DNA from: an uncultured Paenibacillaceae bacterium
GTDB taxonomy: Bacteria > Bacillota > Bacilli > Aneurinibacillales > Aneurinibacillaceae
Reading direction: 5' to 3'
DNA: 6,365 bases
Assembly: GCA_937874515.1 (NCBI GenBank)
Contig: CALNBV010000027.1
Location: forward strand, 1 to 6,365
In this document: piece by piece, positions 1 through 5,302 of the stretch
How positions within the stretch are numbered: the stretch's first letter is position 1
Layout: each line of letters opens with the position of its first letter
Translations under genes and position numbers: made by a program
The notes under the pieces: generated by a model
What the model was told of the DNA's origin: nothing
The model's database searches: none
The model's input: only the letters and a program-made list of their open reading frames with translations

Positions 1-24
1 CGTATTTCGGATGTGAAGAAATAA
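1..24 (+). CDS. 3' end of an upstream gene (partial, unidentified)
   Basis: Frame 1 reads RISDVKK followed by a TAA stop at 22-24, and an intrinsic terminator begins seven bases later. That is the expected arrangement for the end of a plus-strand gene. Only seven residues are visible, so the product cannot be named. Frame 2 also stops here (TGA at 13-15), and the choice of frame rests mainly on how closely the stop fits the terminator. Confidence 0.4.
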   Translation, partial: RISDVKK

Positions 25-27
25 AAA

Positions 28-53
28 GGACCGGGCTATGCCCGGTTTTTCTT
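28..53 (+). terminator. Intrinsic terminator of the upstream gene
   Basis: A perfect 6-bp GC stem (CCGGGC at 31-36, GCCCGG at 40-45) closes a 3-nt loop. It is followed by five T, one C and three more T, and preceded by an A-rich stretch. This is a standard Rho-independent terminator placed just after the stop codon at 22-24. Confidence 0.85.
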
Positions 54-82
54 TATAATTATTTTAGGTCTGGGCATAAGTT

Positions 83-114
83 AACAATACGGTTCCTTCG
101 GGACCCGTATTGTT
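83..114. repeat. Long inverted repeat with a UUCG tetraloop
   Basis: The outer arms AACAATACGG (83-92) and CCGTATTGTT (105-114) are perfect complements. Inside them TCC (94-96) pairs with GGA (101-103) around TTCG (97-100), so the only unpaired position in the stem is T93 against C104. C(UUCG)G is an unusually stable RNA tetraloop. Only four T (113-116) follow, so it may act as a weak or back-up terminator or as an RNA stability element. No gene lies close enough to assign it to. Confidence 0.75.
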
Positions 115-117
115 TTG

Positions 118-172
118 AAAAAAAGGGCCGTTGTTCACGAACTATTTAGTTCGTTTTGCAACAGCCCCTTTT
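118..172. repeat. Palindromic element, left copy (direct repeat with 2015-2053)
   Basis: This is a two-tier palindrome. The inner stem ACGAAC/GTTCGT (137-142, 149-154) is extended by T143-A148 around an ATTT loop. The outer stem GGGCCGTTG (125-133) pairs with CAACAGCCC (159-167), with one mismatch at C129 and A163. An A-run lies upstream and CTTTT follows, so as RNA it could also terminate transcription. Bases 125-156 recur at 2022-2053 with one difference. The GGGCTGTTGCAAAA-like end on the minus strand recalls insertion sequence or MITE termini, but I cannot name a family. Confidence 0.75.
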
Positions 173-378
173 ATGTTGATAGTGCAATCCTATTTTTTTA
201 ATGTAAATATTTATTGAGTCTATACTGCTATATTTGGTAAAAAAGGTGAATAGACACCAATTGTTCGTTATTAGTTATTAAATAAAAAAATATCTGTTAT
301 ATAATTAAATTATAAAAATATTTAAAGGGAGGGTAATTTTGTAATAGCTTAAATTTACAACTAGGAGGGAAGTTTATA
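173..378 (+). promoter_or_regulatory. AT-rich upstream region of the 345-residue gene, candidate -10
   Basis: The 206 bases between the left palindrome and the next gene are very AT-rich and hold no ORF with a ribosome binding site. A perfect TATAAT lies at 300-305, but the matching -35 region (around 276-282) is poor, so this is only a candidate promoter. It would give a leader of roughly 65 nt. A strong Shine-Dalgarno sequence, AGGAGGGA (363-370), sits eight bases before the ATG at 379. Confidence 0.35.
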
Positions 379-1416
379 ATGAAAAAGTTTTTTAGTGGAT
401 TTATTACATTAGTAATCGTATCTAGTTTAGTTACAGTCCCAAGTTTCGCTAGTCCAAAAAGTAATACAATATTGGATTTAGAAGCAAAACAACCTTATAC
501 TGAGGTAATCCAACTTAATAAGCAAGATATTCAAAAGTATTTAGTTGGAAATGAAATTAAAATTGATAAAGAAACTTTAAAGAAGGAAAAGAACCCTTTA
601 GTATCTATTGATATTAACTATAAATTATACCCTGATTCAAATGCGATAGAAGCACAAGAGACTGCTGTTAAAAATGGAAACACTTTTGAACTAGATTCAG
701 TTGCAATTTCGTATAATATTGAAGATTCAGCAGGTAATTTAATTACAAATGAACAATCTGAACAATTAAAAAATAATAATTATGATGTTAAATCAACCAG
801 TTTATATACTGTGTACGCCTCTGGTAGTGATAGTGACAAATTAACAGTTGGAAACGTAACTTCTTCAGTATATACCTATAGTGAATATAGCGGTAGTAAA
901 AAAAGAAACTTTATTTATGCAAATCAACTTTTTAATGAAACAGGAAGATATGTTAATGTGTACTCAAAAGATTCTAAGTTAGATGATGTTGTATTAGCAT
1001 GGCAATTATCACCAATTGGCATGTCTGACCCAAGTCGGAAAATATCTGTACAATACCGAAATCTACAAGGTCATTCAATTTATGAAAACGAAAATACATT
1101 AGGTAGAGATGGAGAAACAGATGATGGTTTCTCTCAAGCGTGGTTTATACCAGACTATATTTATTATAACTCAACAAACTATTATCCAAAGTCAATTACT
1201 TTGAGTAATTACAATGGTTGGTATACAATTGGAGGATTTCCTGCTAATGGTCAGGCTAAAATAAAATATGCACATGGATATACAACAACATATACAACTT
1301 TAACTGCAAACTTAAATATTCCATTATCTGGGGGGTCAATTGGTATTACTTTTAATCCATCATCTGCCATAGATACACCTCAAGCTTATGCTTATGCGTT
1401 ATTGATTTCAAATTAA
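379..1416 (+). CDS. Exported protein of unknown function, 345 aa
   Basis: I do not recognise this protein. It opens with a clear Sec signal peptide: KK at residues 2-3, a hydrophobic core at about 7-21, and a signal peptidase I site SFA just after residue 24. The mature part has no cysteine, as is common for secreted Gram-positive proteins. It is rich in Tyr, Asn, Ser and Thr, with alternating polar and aromatic residues that suggest a beta-sheet fold, especially after about residue 135. No LPXTG anchor, enzyme motif or lipobox is visible. The start is supported by AGGAGGGA eight bases upstream. The gene is AT-rich (14 G+C in 541-600) and is followed after 25 bases by a membrane-anchored partner, probably in one transcript. 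A secreted effector, adhesin or surface protein are all possible, and nothing in the sequence decides between them. Confidence 0.8.
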   Translation: MKKFFSGFITLVIVSSLVTVPSFASPKSNTILDLEAKQPYTEVIQLNKQDIQKYLVGNEIKIDKETLKKEKNPLVSIDINYKLYPDSNAIEAQETAVKNGNTFELDSVAISYNIEDSAGNLITNEQSEQLKNNNYDVKSTSLYTVYASGSDSDKLTVGNVTSSVYTYSEYSGSKKRNFIYANQLFNETGRYVNVYSKDSKLDDVVLAWQLSPIGMSDPSRKISVQYRNLQGHSIYENENTLGRDGETDDGFSQAWFIPDYIYYNSTNYYPKSITLSNYNGWYTIGGFPANGQAKIKYAHGYTTTYTTLTANLNIPLSGGSIGITFNPSSAIDTPQAYAYALLISN

Positions 1417-1441
1417 CTTTAATAAAGAGGGAATTTCTTTT

Positions 1442-1888
1442 ATGAAATATAAAACAATATTAATTGTTATCATTGTTCTATTATTAATCCCATTGTTTTA
1501 CTTTATTAATAACTGGAATAAAAATACATCATACCTAGTAACAGCTTTATCTGATTCATTCGAATTGGATAACGGGAAATTAGAACGGACAGATGGTCGG
1601 GGTTTTGATTGGATATTAACTGGAACGATAATACCCAAAGAAGGAATAGACTGGGATAGTTATGATTGTACTTTATTTTTACCTTCTCCTCTTCATAGTA
1701 CATTTGAGGCTAAGGGTAAAGGTCAAGCAATTTTAGACTATGGGCTTGAGTTAACTGTTCCAATTTATAATTCGAAAAGTATAAATAAAAATGAAATAAA
1801 ATCTTTAATAAACAAGTCATATTTTAAGATAAATTATCTACTAAATAAAAAAACATTTGAAGAAAAGATAGAATTACATATAAAATGA
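1442..1888 (+). CDS. Membrane-anchored extracytoplasmic protein of unknown function, 148 aa
   Basis: Residues 5-22 form one strongly hydrophobic helix preceded by KYK. The rest, about 125 residues, would lie outside the cell. There is no lipobox and no clear cleavage site, so an uncleaved N-terminal anchor is the best reading. One cysteine is present (residue 76). The exposed part mixes predicted strands with a Lys/Asn-rich C-terminal third, and I recognise no family. The start follows AGAGGG at 1426-1431. The gene lies 25 bases after the exported 345-residue protein and shares its very AT-rich composition (9 G+C in 1801-1860), so the two probably work together, for example as exported protein and anchor, chaperone or immunity protein. 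That pairing is inference from position only. Confidence 0.75.
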   Translation: MKYKTILIVIIVLLLIPLFYFINNWNKNTSYLVTALSDSFELDNGKLERTDGRGFDWILTGTIIPKEGIDWDSYDCTLFLPSPLHSTFEAKGKGQAILDYGLELTVPIYNSKSINKNEIKSLINKSYFKINYLLNKKTFEEKIELHIK

Positions 1889-1893
1889 TTAGC

Positions 1894-1976
1894 CACCAAA
1901 AAGGTCATTTTGACTCAGAACACACTATATATTCCGTTTTTTGGTGCTGCTGTTCTGAAAACCTACCTTTTTTTGG
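1894..1976 (+). terminator. Structured region after the two-gene unit, possible terminator
   Basis: Right after the stop codon two alternative folds share one arm. CACCAAAAA (1894-1902) is perfectly complementary to TTTTTGGTG (1938-1946). The overlapping CCAAAAAGGT (1896-1905) can instead pair with ACC, T-run, GG at 1965-1976, enclosing a second stem CAGAAC/GTTCTG (1916-1921, 1952-1957). Seven T at 1968-1974 could serve as the release tract. It probably ends the two-gene transcript, although the shape is not a textbook terminator. Confidence 0.35.
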
Positions 1977-2012
1977 GTTGAATCATAGAATAAGAATCCC
2001 TCCTACTCGATT

Positions 2013-2053
2013 AAAAAAAAAGGGCTGTTGTTCACGAACTATTTAGTTCGTTT
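2013..2053. repeat. Palindromic element, right copy, truncated
   Basis: Bases 2022-2053 match 125-156 with a single difference (T2026 against C129), and both copies are preceded by an A-run (nine A here, seven on the left). The inner stem ACGAAC/GTTCGT is intact. The outer right arm CAACAGCCC is missing, because the sequence switches to AAAGGAAAGG at 2054. The copies lie 1897 bases apart in the same orientation and enclose the AT-rich two-gene unit. Its left arm GGGCTGTTG would pair perfectly with the outer right arm left behind in the other copy. Confidence 0.75.
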
Positions 2054-2158
2054 AAAGGAAAGGAATAATGTAACAATTTATTCCCCACATCTCCTGCAAT
2101 TAAATATATAATGGAAAAGGAAGATTTTTAGTTTGGCCATGAAGGAGGATTTTAAGTA
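2054..2158 (+). promoter_or_regulatory. Upstream region of the coupled membrane-protein pair, candidate -10
   Basis: A perfect TATAAT occurs at 2107-2112, inside an AT-rich stretch, but there is no good -35 box at 16-18 bases. The promoter assignment is therefore weak, and transcription could also arrive from upstream. The ribosome binding site GAAGGAGG (2141-2148) is excellent and fixes the start of the next gene at 2159. Confidence 0.3.
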
Positions 2159-2533
2159 ATGGGATGGGCGTTATTTATTTTGTTTGGTGCAGCAGTTGTT
2201 CTTCTGGTGTTGTCTTATCGGCAAACAAGTAAAATAGAAAAGGAAGGACAAAAAGTAGAACAAGTCTCCTTGTCGTTTATGGATGAAGTGTATCAATTAC
2301 AACAGCAAATTCGGAACCTTGAGATCGACACAGAAATTATCGCACAAGAAACAGGGATCCTGAAAGGCTCTAGGTCGAATCGTGTCTTGCTGCGTGAGGT
2401 TCTTGACTTATATAAGCGGGGCTATTCCTTTGATAGTATTGCTTCAAAGAACAAGTTGCCAAAGAATGAGGTTAAATCCATGTTGTCTCCTTACATGAAA
2501 GCAACGGATGAAAGGGGAAAAGTGGCAAAATGA
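2159..2533 (+). CDS. Membrane-anchored coiled-coil protein with HTH-like tail (DUF6115/SwrB-like), 124 aa
   Basis: Residues 3-19 form a single N-terminal membrane helix. Residues 22-68 are Glu/Gln/Lys-rich with heptad-like spacing and probably form a coiled coil. Residues 75-112 have the look of a resolvase-type helix-turn-helix: LLREVLDLYKRG, then SFDSIASKNKLPKNEVKSML. This order of anchor, coiled coil and small C-terminal helical domain matches DUF6115 proteins, to which the Bacillus swarming protein SwrB is related. The match is from memory of architecture, not an alignment. The tail more likely mediates protein contacts at the membrane than DNA binding. A strong GAAGGAGG precedes the ATG. 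The stop overlaps the next start (ATGA), so the two genes are translationally coupled. A role near cell-envelope assembly is plausible but unproven. Confidence 0.75.
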   Translation: MGWALFILFGAAVVLLVLSYRQTSKIEKEGQKVEQVSLSFMDEVYQLQQQIRNLEIDTEIIAQETGILKGSRSNRVLLREVLDLYKRGYSFDSIASKNKLPKNEVKSMLSPYMKATDERGKVAK

Positions 2534-2964
2534 AAGCTGAAACAATGCGTAATTTTGCCGCAGGAATTCTTGTTGCGGCAGGCATATTAGGTGCCGTGTA
2601 CTATTTAGGCCCAAGTAAAGGGACAGGCACCGTTGAAGAAATGAAAAGTGCTTTAGCGTCGAAAGGTTATGTTGTTCATACCCAGGAAGAATGGAATAAA
2701 GCATCTGGTGTAAAAACAACGGATAAAAATAGTGAAACTGCGACCGTAGGGAAAAAGGAAAAAGTCAAAATTACTGTGGCTGAAGGTATGACAAGCATTG
2801 ACGTGGGAAAAGCGTTAGCCCAGGAAAAACTCATTGAAAAATCAAGAATCTTTACTGATGAAGTGGAAAAGCGAGGCTTATCAACCAAGTTACGTCCAGG
2901 TACATATGAAGTCGAACGTGGAATGACCTTAGATCAAATCATTTCTTCCTTCTTTAAAAAGTAA
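2530..2964 (+). CDS. Membrane-anchored MltG/YceG-like LysM-domain protein, lacking the catalytic domain, 144 aa
   Basis: A membrane helix at residues 8-26 is followed by a linker of about 50 residues. A C-terminal module (about 78-144) reads like the LysM-like subdomain of the endolytic murein transglycosylase MltG (YceG family): an ITVAEGMTSIDVGKAL segment, then LIEKSRIF, then LRPGTYEVERGMTLDQII. Full MltG proteins are over 300 residues and carry their catalytic glutamate in a later domain. That domain is absent, and the protein ends cleanly at a TAA straight after the module, so it is probably a peptidoglycan-binding or regulatory relative rather than an enzyme. It may be annotated as MltG in databases despite this. 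The start overlaps the previous stop by four bases, and GGGGAA at 2514-2519 serves as its ribosome binding site. The guaA promoter begins 16 bases after its stop. Confidence 0.75.
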   Translation: MKAETMRNFAAGILVAAGILGAVYYLGPSKGTGTVEEMKSALASKGYVVHTQEEWNKASGVKTTDKNSETATVGKKEKVKITVAEGMTSIDVGKALAQEKLIEKSRIFTDEVEKRGLSTKLRPGTYEVERGMTLDQIISSFFKK

Positions 2965-2979
2965 GAAATAAACTTCATC

Positions 2980-3007
2980 TTGACAATTCCCTGTCCTCTG
3001 GTAAACT
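2980..3007 (+). promoter_or_regulatory. guaA promoter (SigA type, extended -10)
   Basis: A perfect -35 TTGACA (2980-2985) is followed after 16 bases by TAAACT (3002-3007). The -10 is preceded by TG at 2999-3000, so it is of the extended type. Transcription should start near 3014, giving a leader of about 92 nt. That leader has one modest hairpin (3036-3043 with 3050-3058, one bulge) and no recognisable purine riboswitch or paired PurBoxes. Confidence 0.7.
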
Positions 3008-3105
3008 ATTTTCGTCAAAAAAGAACAAAATTCGGGTTGAACGGATTTTCGTTGCAACTGTGCATACTAAAGAAACAGGTAAGAGGAAGAAGGGGAGAAC
3101 CTACG

Positions 3106-4644
3106 ATGCATAAAAATAGTGAAATCATTGTTGTTCTTGATTTTGGAGGACAATATAACCAATTAATCGCTCGCCGTATTCGTGATTTAGGTGTATTTAG
3201 TGAATTGCTTCCATATAATGTTTCCATGGAAAAATTGAAAGCCCTCAATCCAAAAGGGATTGTATTCTCAGGTGGACCTGCAAGTGTGTATGCAGATAAT
3301 GCACCACAGGTTGATCCAGCCATTTACGAATTAGGGTTGCCAATCCTTGGCATTTGTTATGGGATGCAGTTAATGTCCCATCAATTAAAAGGGAAAGTTG
3401 AATCTGCCAATGTTCGTGAATATGGAAAATCTGAAATCGATGTCCATAATGATACCCCATTCTTTAAGGGATTAGATCAAACCCAAACCGTTTGGATGAG
3501 CCATTCTGATAAAGTTATTGAATTGCCAGAAGGATTCCAGATTGATGCAAGCAATGAAGCTTGTCCTGTAGCAGCAATTAGCAATCCTGAAAAGAATTTC
3601 TTTGGGGTGCAATTCCATCCTGAAGTGCGCCATTCCGTACAGGGAAATGACATGTTGAAAAACTTCATTTTTGAAATTTGCGGCTGTGCTGGCGACTGGT
3701 CTATGGAAAACTACATTGAAATGAAAGTGGAAGAAATCCGCGCACAAGTTGGAGACAAAAACGTGCTCTGTGCCCTTAGTGGCGGTGTTGATTCCTCTGT
3801 TGTTGCAGTGTTAATTCATAAAGCTATTGGGGACCAATTAACCTGTATGTTTGTGGATCACGGTCTTCTTCGTAAAGGGGAAGCTGATAGTGTAATGGAA
3901 ACCTTCGGGGAAAAATTCCACATGAATGTGATTAAAATTGATGCCCGTGATCGCTTTATGAGTAAGTTAGAAGGGGTTTCTGATCCTGAACGGAAAAGAA
4001 AAATCATTGGTAATGAGTTTATCTATGTGTTTGAAGAAGAATCCAGCAAGTTAAAAGATATGGATTTCCTTGCCCAGGGAACTCTTTATACCGATATTAT
4101 TGAAAGTGGCACAGCTACAGCTCAAACCATTAAATCTCATCATAATGTTGGTGGACTTCCTGAAGACATGAAGATGAGTTTAATCGAACCTTTAAACAAA
4201 TTGTTTAAAGATGAAGTTCGTAAAGTAGGCGAAGAGTTGGGATTGCCCCATGAAATCGTATGGCGCCAGCCTTTCCCAGGCCCAGGTTTAGCGATTCGTG
4301 TCCTTGGTGAAGTGACGGAAGATAAATTAGAAATCGTCCGTGAATCTGATTTCGTTTTACGGGATGAAATTGCGAAGAATGGATTAGAAAGCGAAATCTG
4401 GCAATATTTCACCGTTCTTCCTAACATCCGTAGTGTTGGGGTAATGGGAGATGGCAGAACCTATGATTATACCATTGGTATTCGTGCCGTAACATCTATT
4501 GATGGGATGACTGCTGACTGGGCACGCATTCCCTATGATGTATTGGAGAAAATCTCTGTGCGCATTGTAAATGAAGTTGCCCATGTAAACCGGGTTGTTT
4601 ATGATATTACCTCTAAACCACCGGCAACGATTGAGTGGGAATAA
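3106..4644 (+). CDS. guaA: GMP synthase (glutamine-hydrolysing)
   Basis: This cytosolic enzyme makes GMP from XMP, ATP and glutamine in the last step of guanine nucleotide synthesis. The 512-residue length matches Bacillus GuaA. The N-terminal class I glutamine amidotransferase domain (about 6-195) shows the nucleophile Cys84 in GICYGMQ and the His171/Glu173 pair in FHPEV. The ATP pyrophosphatase domain has its P-loop SGGVDSS at 225-231. The C-terminal dimerisation domain ends in the typical PPATIEWE. The ATG at 3106 is chosen because AAGGGGAG (3090-3097) lies eight bases before it and residues from here align with the family. The frame stays open back to a TTG at 2980, but that codon lies in the -35 box. 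Promoter and terminator on either side suggest a single-gene transcript. Confidence 0.98.
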   Translation: MHKNSEIIVVLDFGGQYNQLIARRIRDLGVFSELLPYNVSMEKLKALNPKGIVFSGGPASVYADNAPQVDPAIYELGLPILGICYGMQLMSHQLKGKVESANVREYGKSEIDVHNDTPFFKGLDQTQTVWMSHSDKVIELPEGFQIDASNEACPVAAISNPEKNFFGVQFHPEVRHSVQGNDMLKNFIFEICGCAGDWSMENYIEMKVEEIRAQVGDKNVLCALSGGVDSSVVAVLIHKAIGDQLTCMFVDHGLLRKGEADSVMETFGEKFHMNVIKIDARDRFMSKLEGVSDPERKRKIIGNEFIYVFEEESSKLKDMDFLAQGTLYTDIIESGTATAQTIKSHHNVGGLPEDMKMSLIEPLNKLFKDEVRKVGEELGLPHEIVWRQPFPGPGLAIRVLGEVTEDKLEIVRESDFVLRDEIAKNGLESEIWQYFTVLPNIRSVGVMGDGRTYDYTIGIRAVTSIDGMTADWARIPYDVLEKISVRIVNEVAHVNRVVYDITSKPPATIEWE

Positions 4645-4653
4645 AATCGTGGC

Positions 4654-4694
4654 AAAAAGAACCTGAAAGTAAATCTTTCAGGTTCTTTTTTTTT
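4654..4694 (+). terminator. Strong intrinsic terminator after guaA
   Basis: A perfect 16-bp stem (4654-4669 with 4675-4690) closes a 5-nt loop TAAAT and runs into a tract of nine T (4686-4694). It starts ten bases after the guaA stop. The A-rich 5' arm would also let it work on the opposite strand. Confidence 0.95.
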
Positions 4695-4824
4695 ATTCAC
4701 TAGGCCGATGTCCTTAACAGGAAATAGCAAACCTACATACTTTATTACCATAGGGCAGTAGCTTTACTTAAGGTCTTGTCTGACTGTACAAGGGCGACAG
4801 CACAATCCCTTAGTTTTCTGACCG

Positions 4825-4864
4825 CATATTGTATTAAGTAGATGAATTCCATTTCATCCTACTT
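4825..4864 (+). promoter_or_regulatory. Possible mother-cell sporulation promoter (-10) and 5' hairpin
   Basis: CATATTGTA (4825-4833) fits the CATANNNTA -10 consensus shared by the mother-cell sigma factors SigK and SigE. No convincing -35 lies at the required distance, so the assignment is tentative. A transcript from it would begin near 4840. An 11-bp hairpin with one bulge (4836-4846 with 4853-4864) lies right there and could protect the 5' end of the message. The rest of 4695-4824 shows no gene or clear signal. Confidence 0.35.
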
Positions 4865-4895
4865 TAGGCAATTGGGTGGAAAGGAGGGGAAAACT

Positions 4896-4991
4896 ATGAG
4901 TTGTGGCGGCTTCAACGGGGATTTCAATATGATCCTTGTTCTCTTTATTCTCCTTGTCATTATTGCTTGTGCATGTGGTGACCTTTGCTAA
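4896..4991 (+). CDS. Tiny transmembrane protein, YjcZ family, 31 aa
   Basis: The ORF is short but well supported: AAGGAGGGG (4881-4889) sits at the right distance before the ATG. The product has a short Gly-rich head (MSCGGFNGDF), then one hydrophobic helix (about 11-27, NMILVLFILLVIIAC), then a short tail GDLC. The core FxxILVLFILLVII pattern is that of the YjcZ-type tiny membrane proteins of Bacillus, which are associated with sporulation or the spore envelope. Cysteines at 3, 25, 27 and 31 are unusual for this family as I know it. A second copy follows 44 bases later, probably in the same transcript, and a strong terminator closes the pair. No molecular function is established from the sequence. 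Confidence 0.85.
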   Translation: MSCGGFNGDFNMILVLFILLVIIACACGDLC

Positions 4992-5035
4992 CATGATTGA
5001 TTTTACCCCTTGGGGATGGAAGGGGGTGATATATA

Positions 5036-5119
5036 GTGGGATTCTTCGGTGATGGAAGTTTCGACATTATCCTTGTTCTCTTCATCCTTTTAGTAATAAT
5101 CGCATGTACTTGCAACTAG
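5036..5119 (+). CDS. Tiny transmembrane protein, YjcZ family, 27 aa (GTG start)
   Basis: This is a paralogue of the preceding gene. The GTG start at 5036 is supported by AAGGGGGTGAT (5020-5030), and translation gives MGFFGDGSFDIILVLFILLV followed by IIACTCN. The stretch ILVLFILLVIIAC is identical to its neighbour, so the pair arose by tandem duplication. The head keeps the Gly/Phe/Asp pattern. Both proteins end their helix with a Cys-x-Cys motif (here residues 24 and 26). The gene would insert a single helix in a membrane, and a role in spore formation is inferred from the family only. It lies between the first copy and a terminator 13 bases after its stop. Confidence 0.82.
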   Translation: MGFFGDGSFDIILVLFILLVIIACTCN

Positions 5120-5132
5120 GGTTAATTAAGTA

Positions 5133-5175
5133 AAAAATGGACTGTTGATAAGAATCGACAGTCCATTTTTCTCTT
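5133..5175 (+). terminator. Strong intrinsic terminator after the tiny-gene pair
   Basis: A stem of about 17 bp (5133-5149 with 5154-5170, one T-G wobble) closes an AAGA loop. The 3' arm ends in five T, followed by CTCTT. It separates the tiny genes from the purine operon promoter. Confidence 0.93.
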
Positions 5176-5196
5176 ATTATGAATAAAAACCGATTA

Positions 5197-5240
5197 AAAA
5201 GCGAATGATAAATATCTGATAATAGTTAACGTTCGGTTTT
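5197..5240. promoter_or_regulatory. PurR operator: inverted pair of PurBoxes
   Basis: In Bacillus, PurR binds two 14-bp inverted boxes with central CGAA, separated by 16-17 nt. Here CGAA lies at 5202-5205 and TTCG at 5232-5235. Taking five bases on each side gives boxes 5197-5210 and 5227-5240, with exactly 16 nt between them. The downstream box is near consensus (GTTCGGTTTT). The upstream box is weaker (GCGAAT core). The operator lies just upstream of the -35, so PurR should repress purE-purK when PRPP is low. Confidence 0.8.
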
Positions 5241-5245
5241 TTAGG

Positions 5246-5275
5246 TTGACAGATTTTGTCGAGCCTTGTTACACT
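5246..5275 (+). promoter_or_regulatory. purE operon promoter (SigA type, extended -10)
   Basis: A perfect TTGACA (5246-5251) is followed after 18 bases by TACACT (5270-5275), with TG at 5267-5268 forming an extended -10. A start near 5282 gives a leader of about 205 nt. The PurR operator lies six bases upstream of the -35. Confidence 0.75.
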
Positions 5276-5302
5276 ATATTTGAATTAAATCGGATAACCG
5301 TA

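Noticed and set aside
245..258. GGTG/CACC inverted repeat in the upstream AT-rich region
   Set aside because: Four base pairs around a 6-nt loop is expected by chance.
1506..1703. Minus-strand frame of 65 codons inside the 148-residue gene
   Set aside because: It has no Shine-Dalgarno sequence or promoter and overlaps a well-supported plus-strand gene with its own ribosome binding site.
118..2053. Insertion sequence or prophage
   Set aside because: No transposase, integrase or phage gene is encoded between the repeats. Only the repeat-flanked layout is supported.
3014..3105. Purine riboswitch or PurR operator in the guaA leader
   Set aside because: Three TTCG strings occur (3011, 3031, 3048) but all in one orientation, with no CGAA partner at PurBox spacing. 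The leader shows only one 8-bp hairpin and none of the conserved purine aptamer segments.
3015..3323. Long minus-strand open frames opposite guaA and purE
   Set aside because: They follow the codon structure of the plus-strand genes, lack ribosome binding sites and known motifs, and are explained as shadows of guaA and purE.
4740..4760. GerE binding site near TAGGGC ahead of the tiny-gene pair
   Set aside because: The match to the GerE consensus fails at core positions in each alignment tried.
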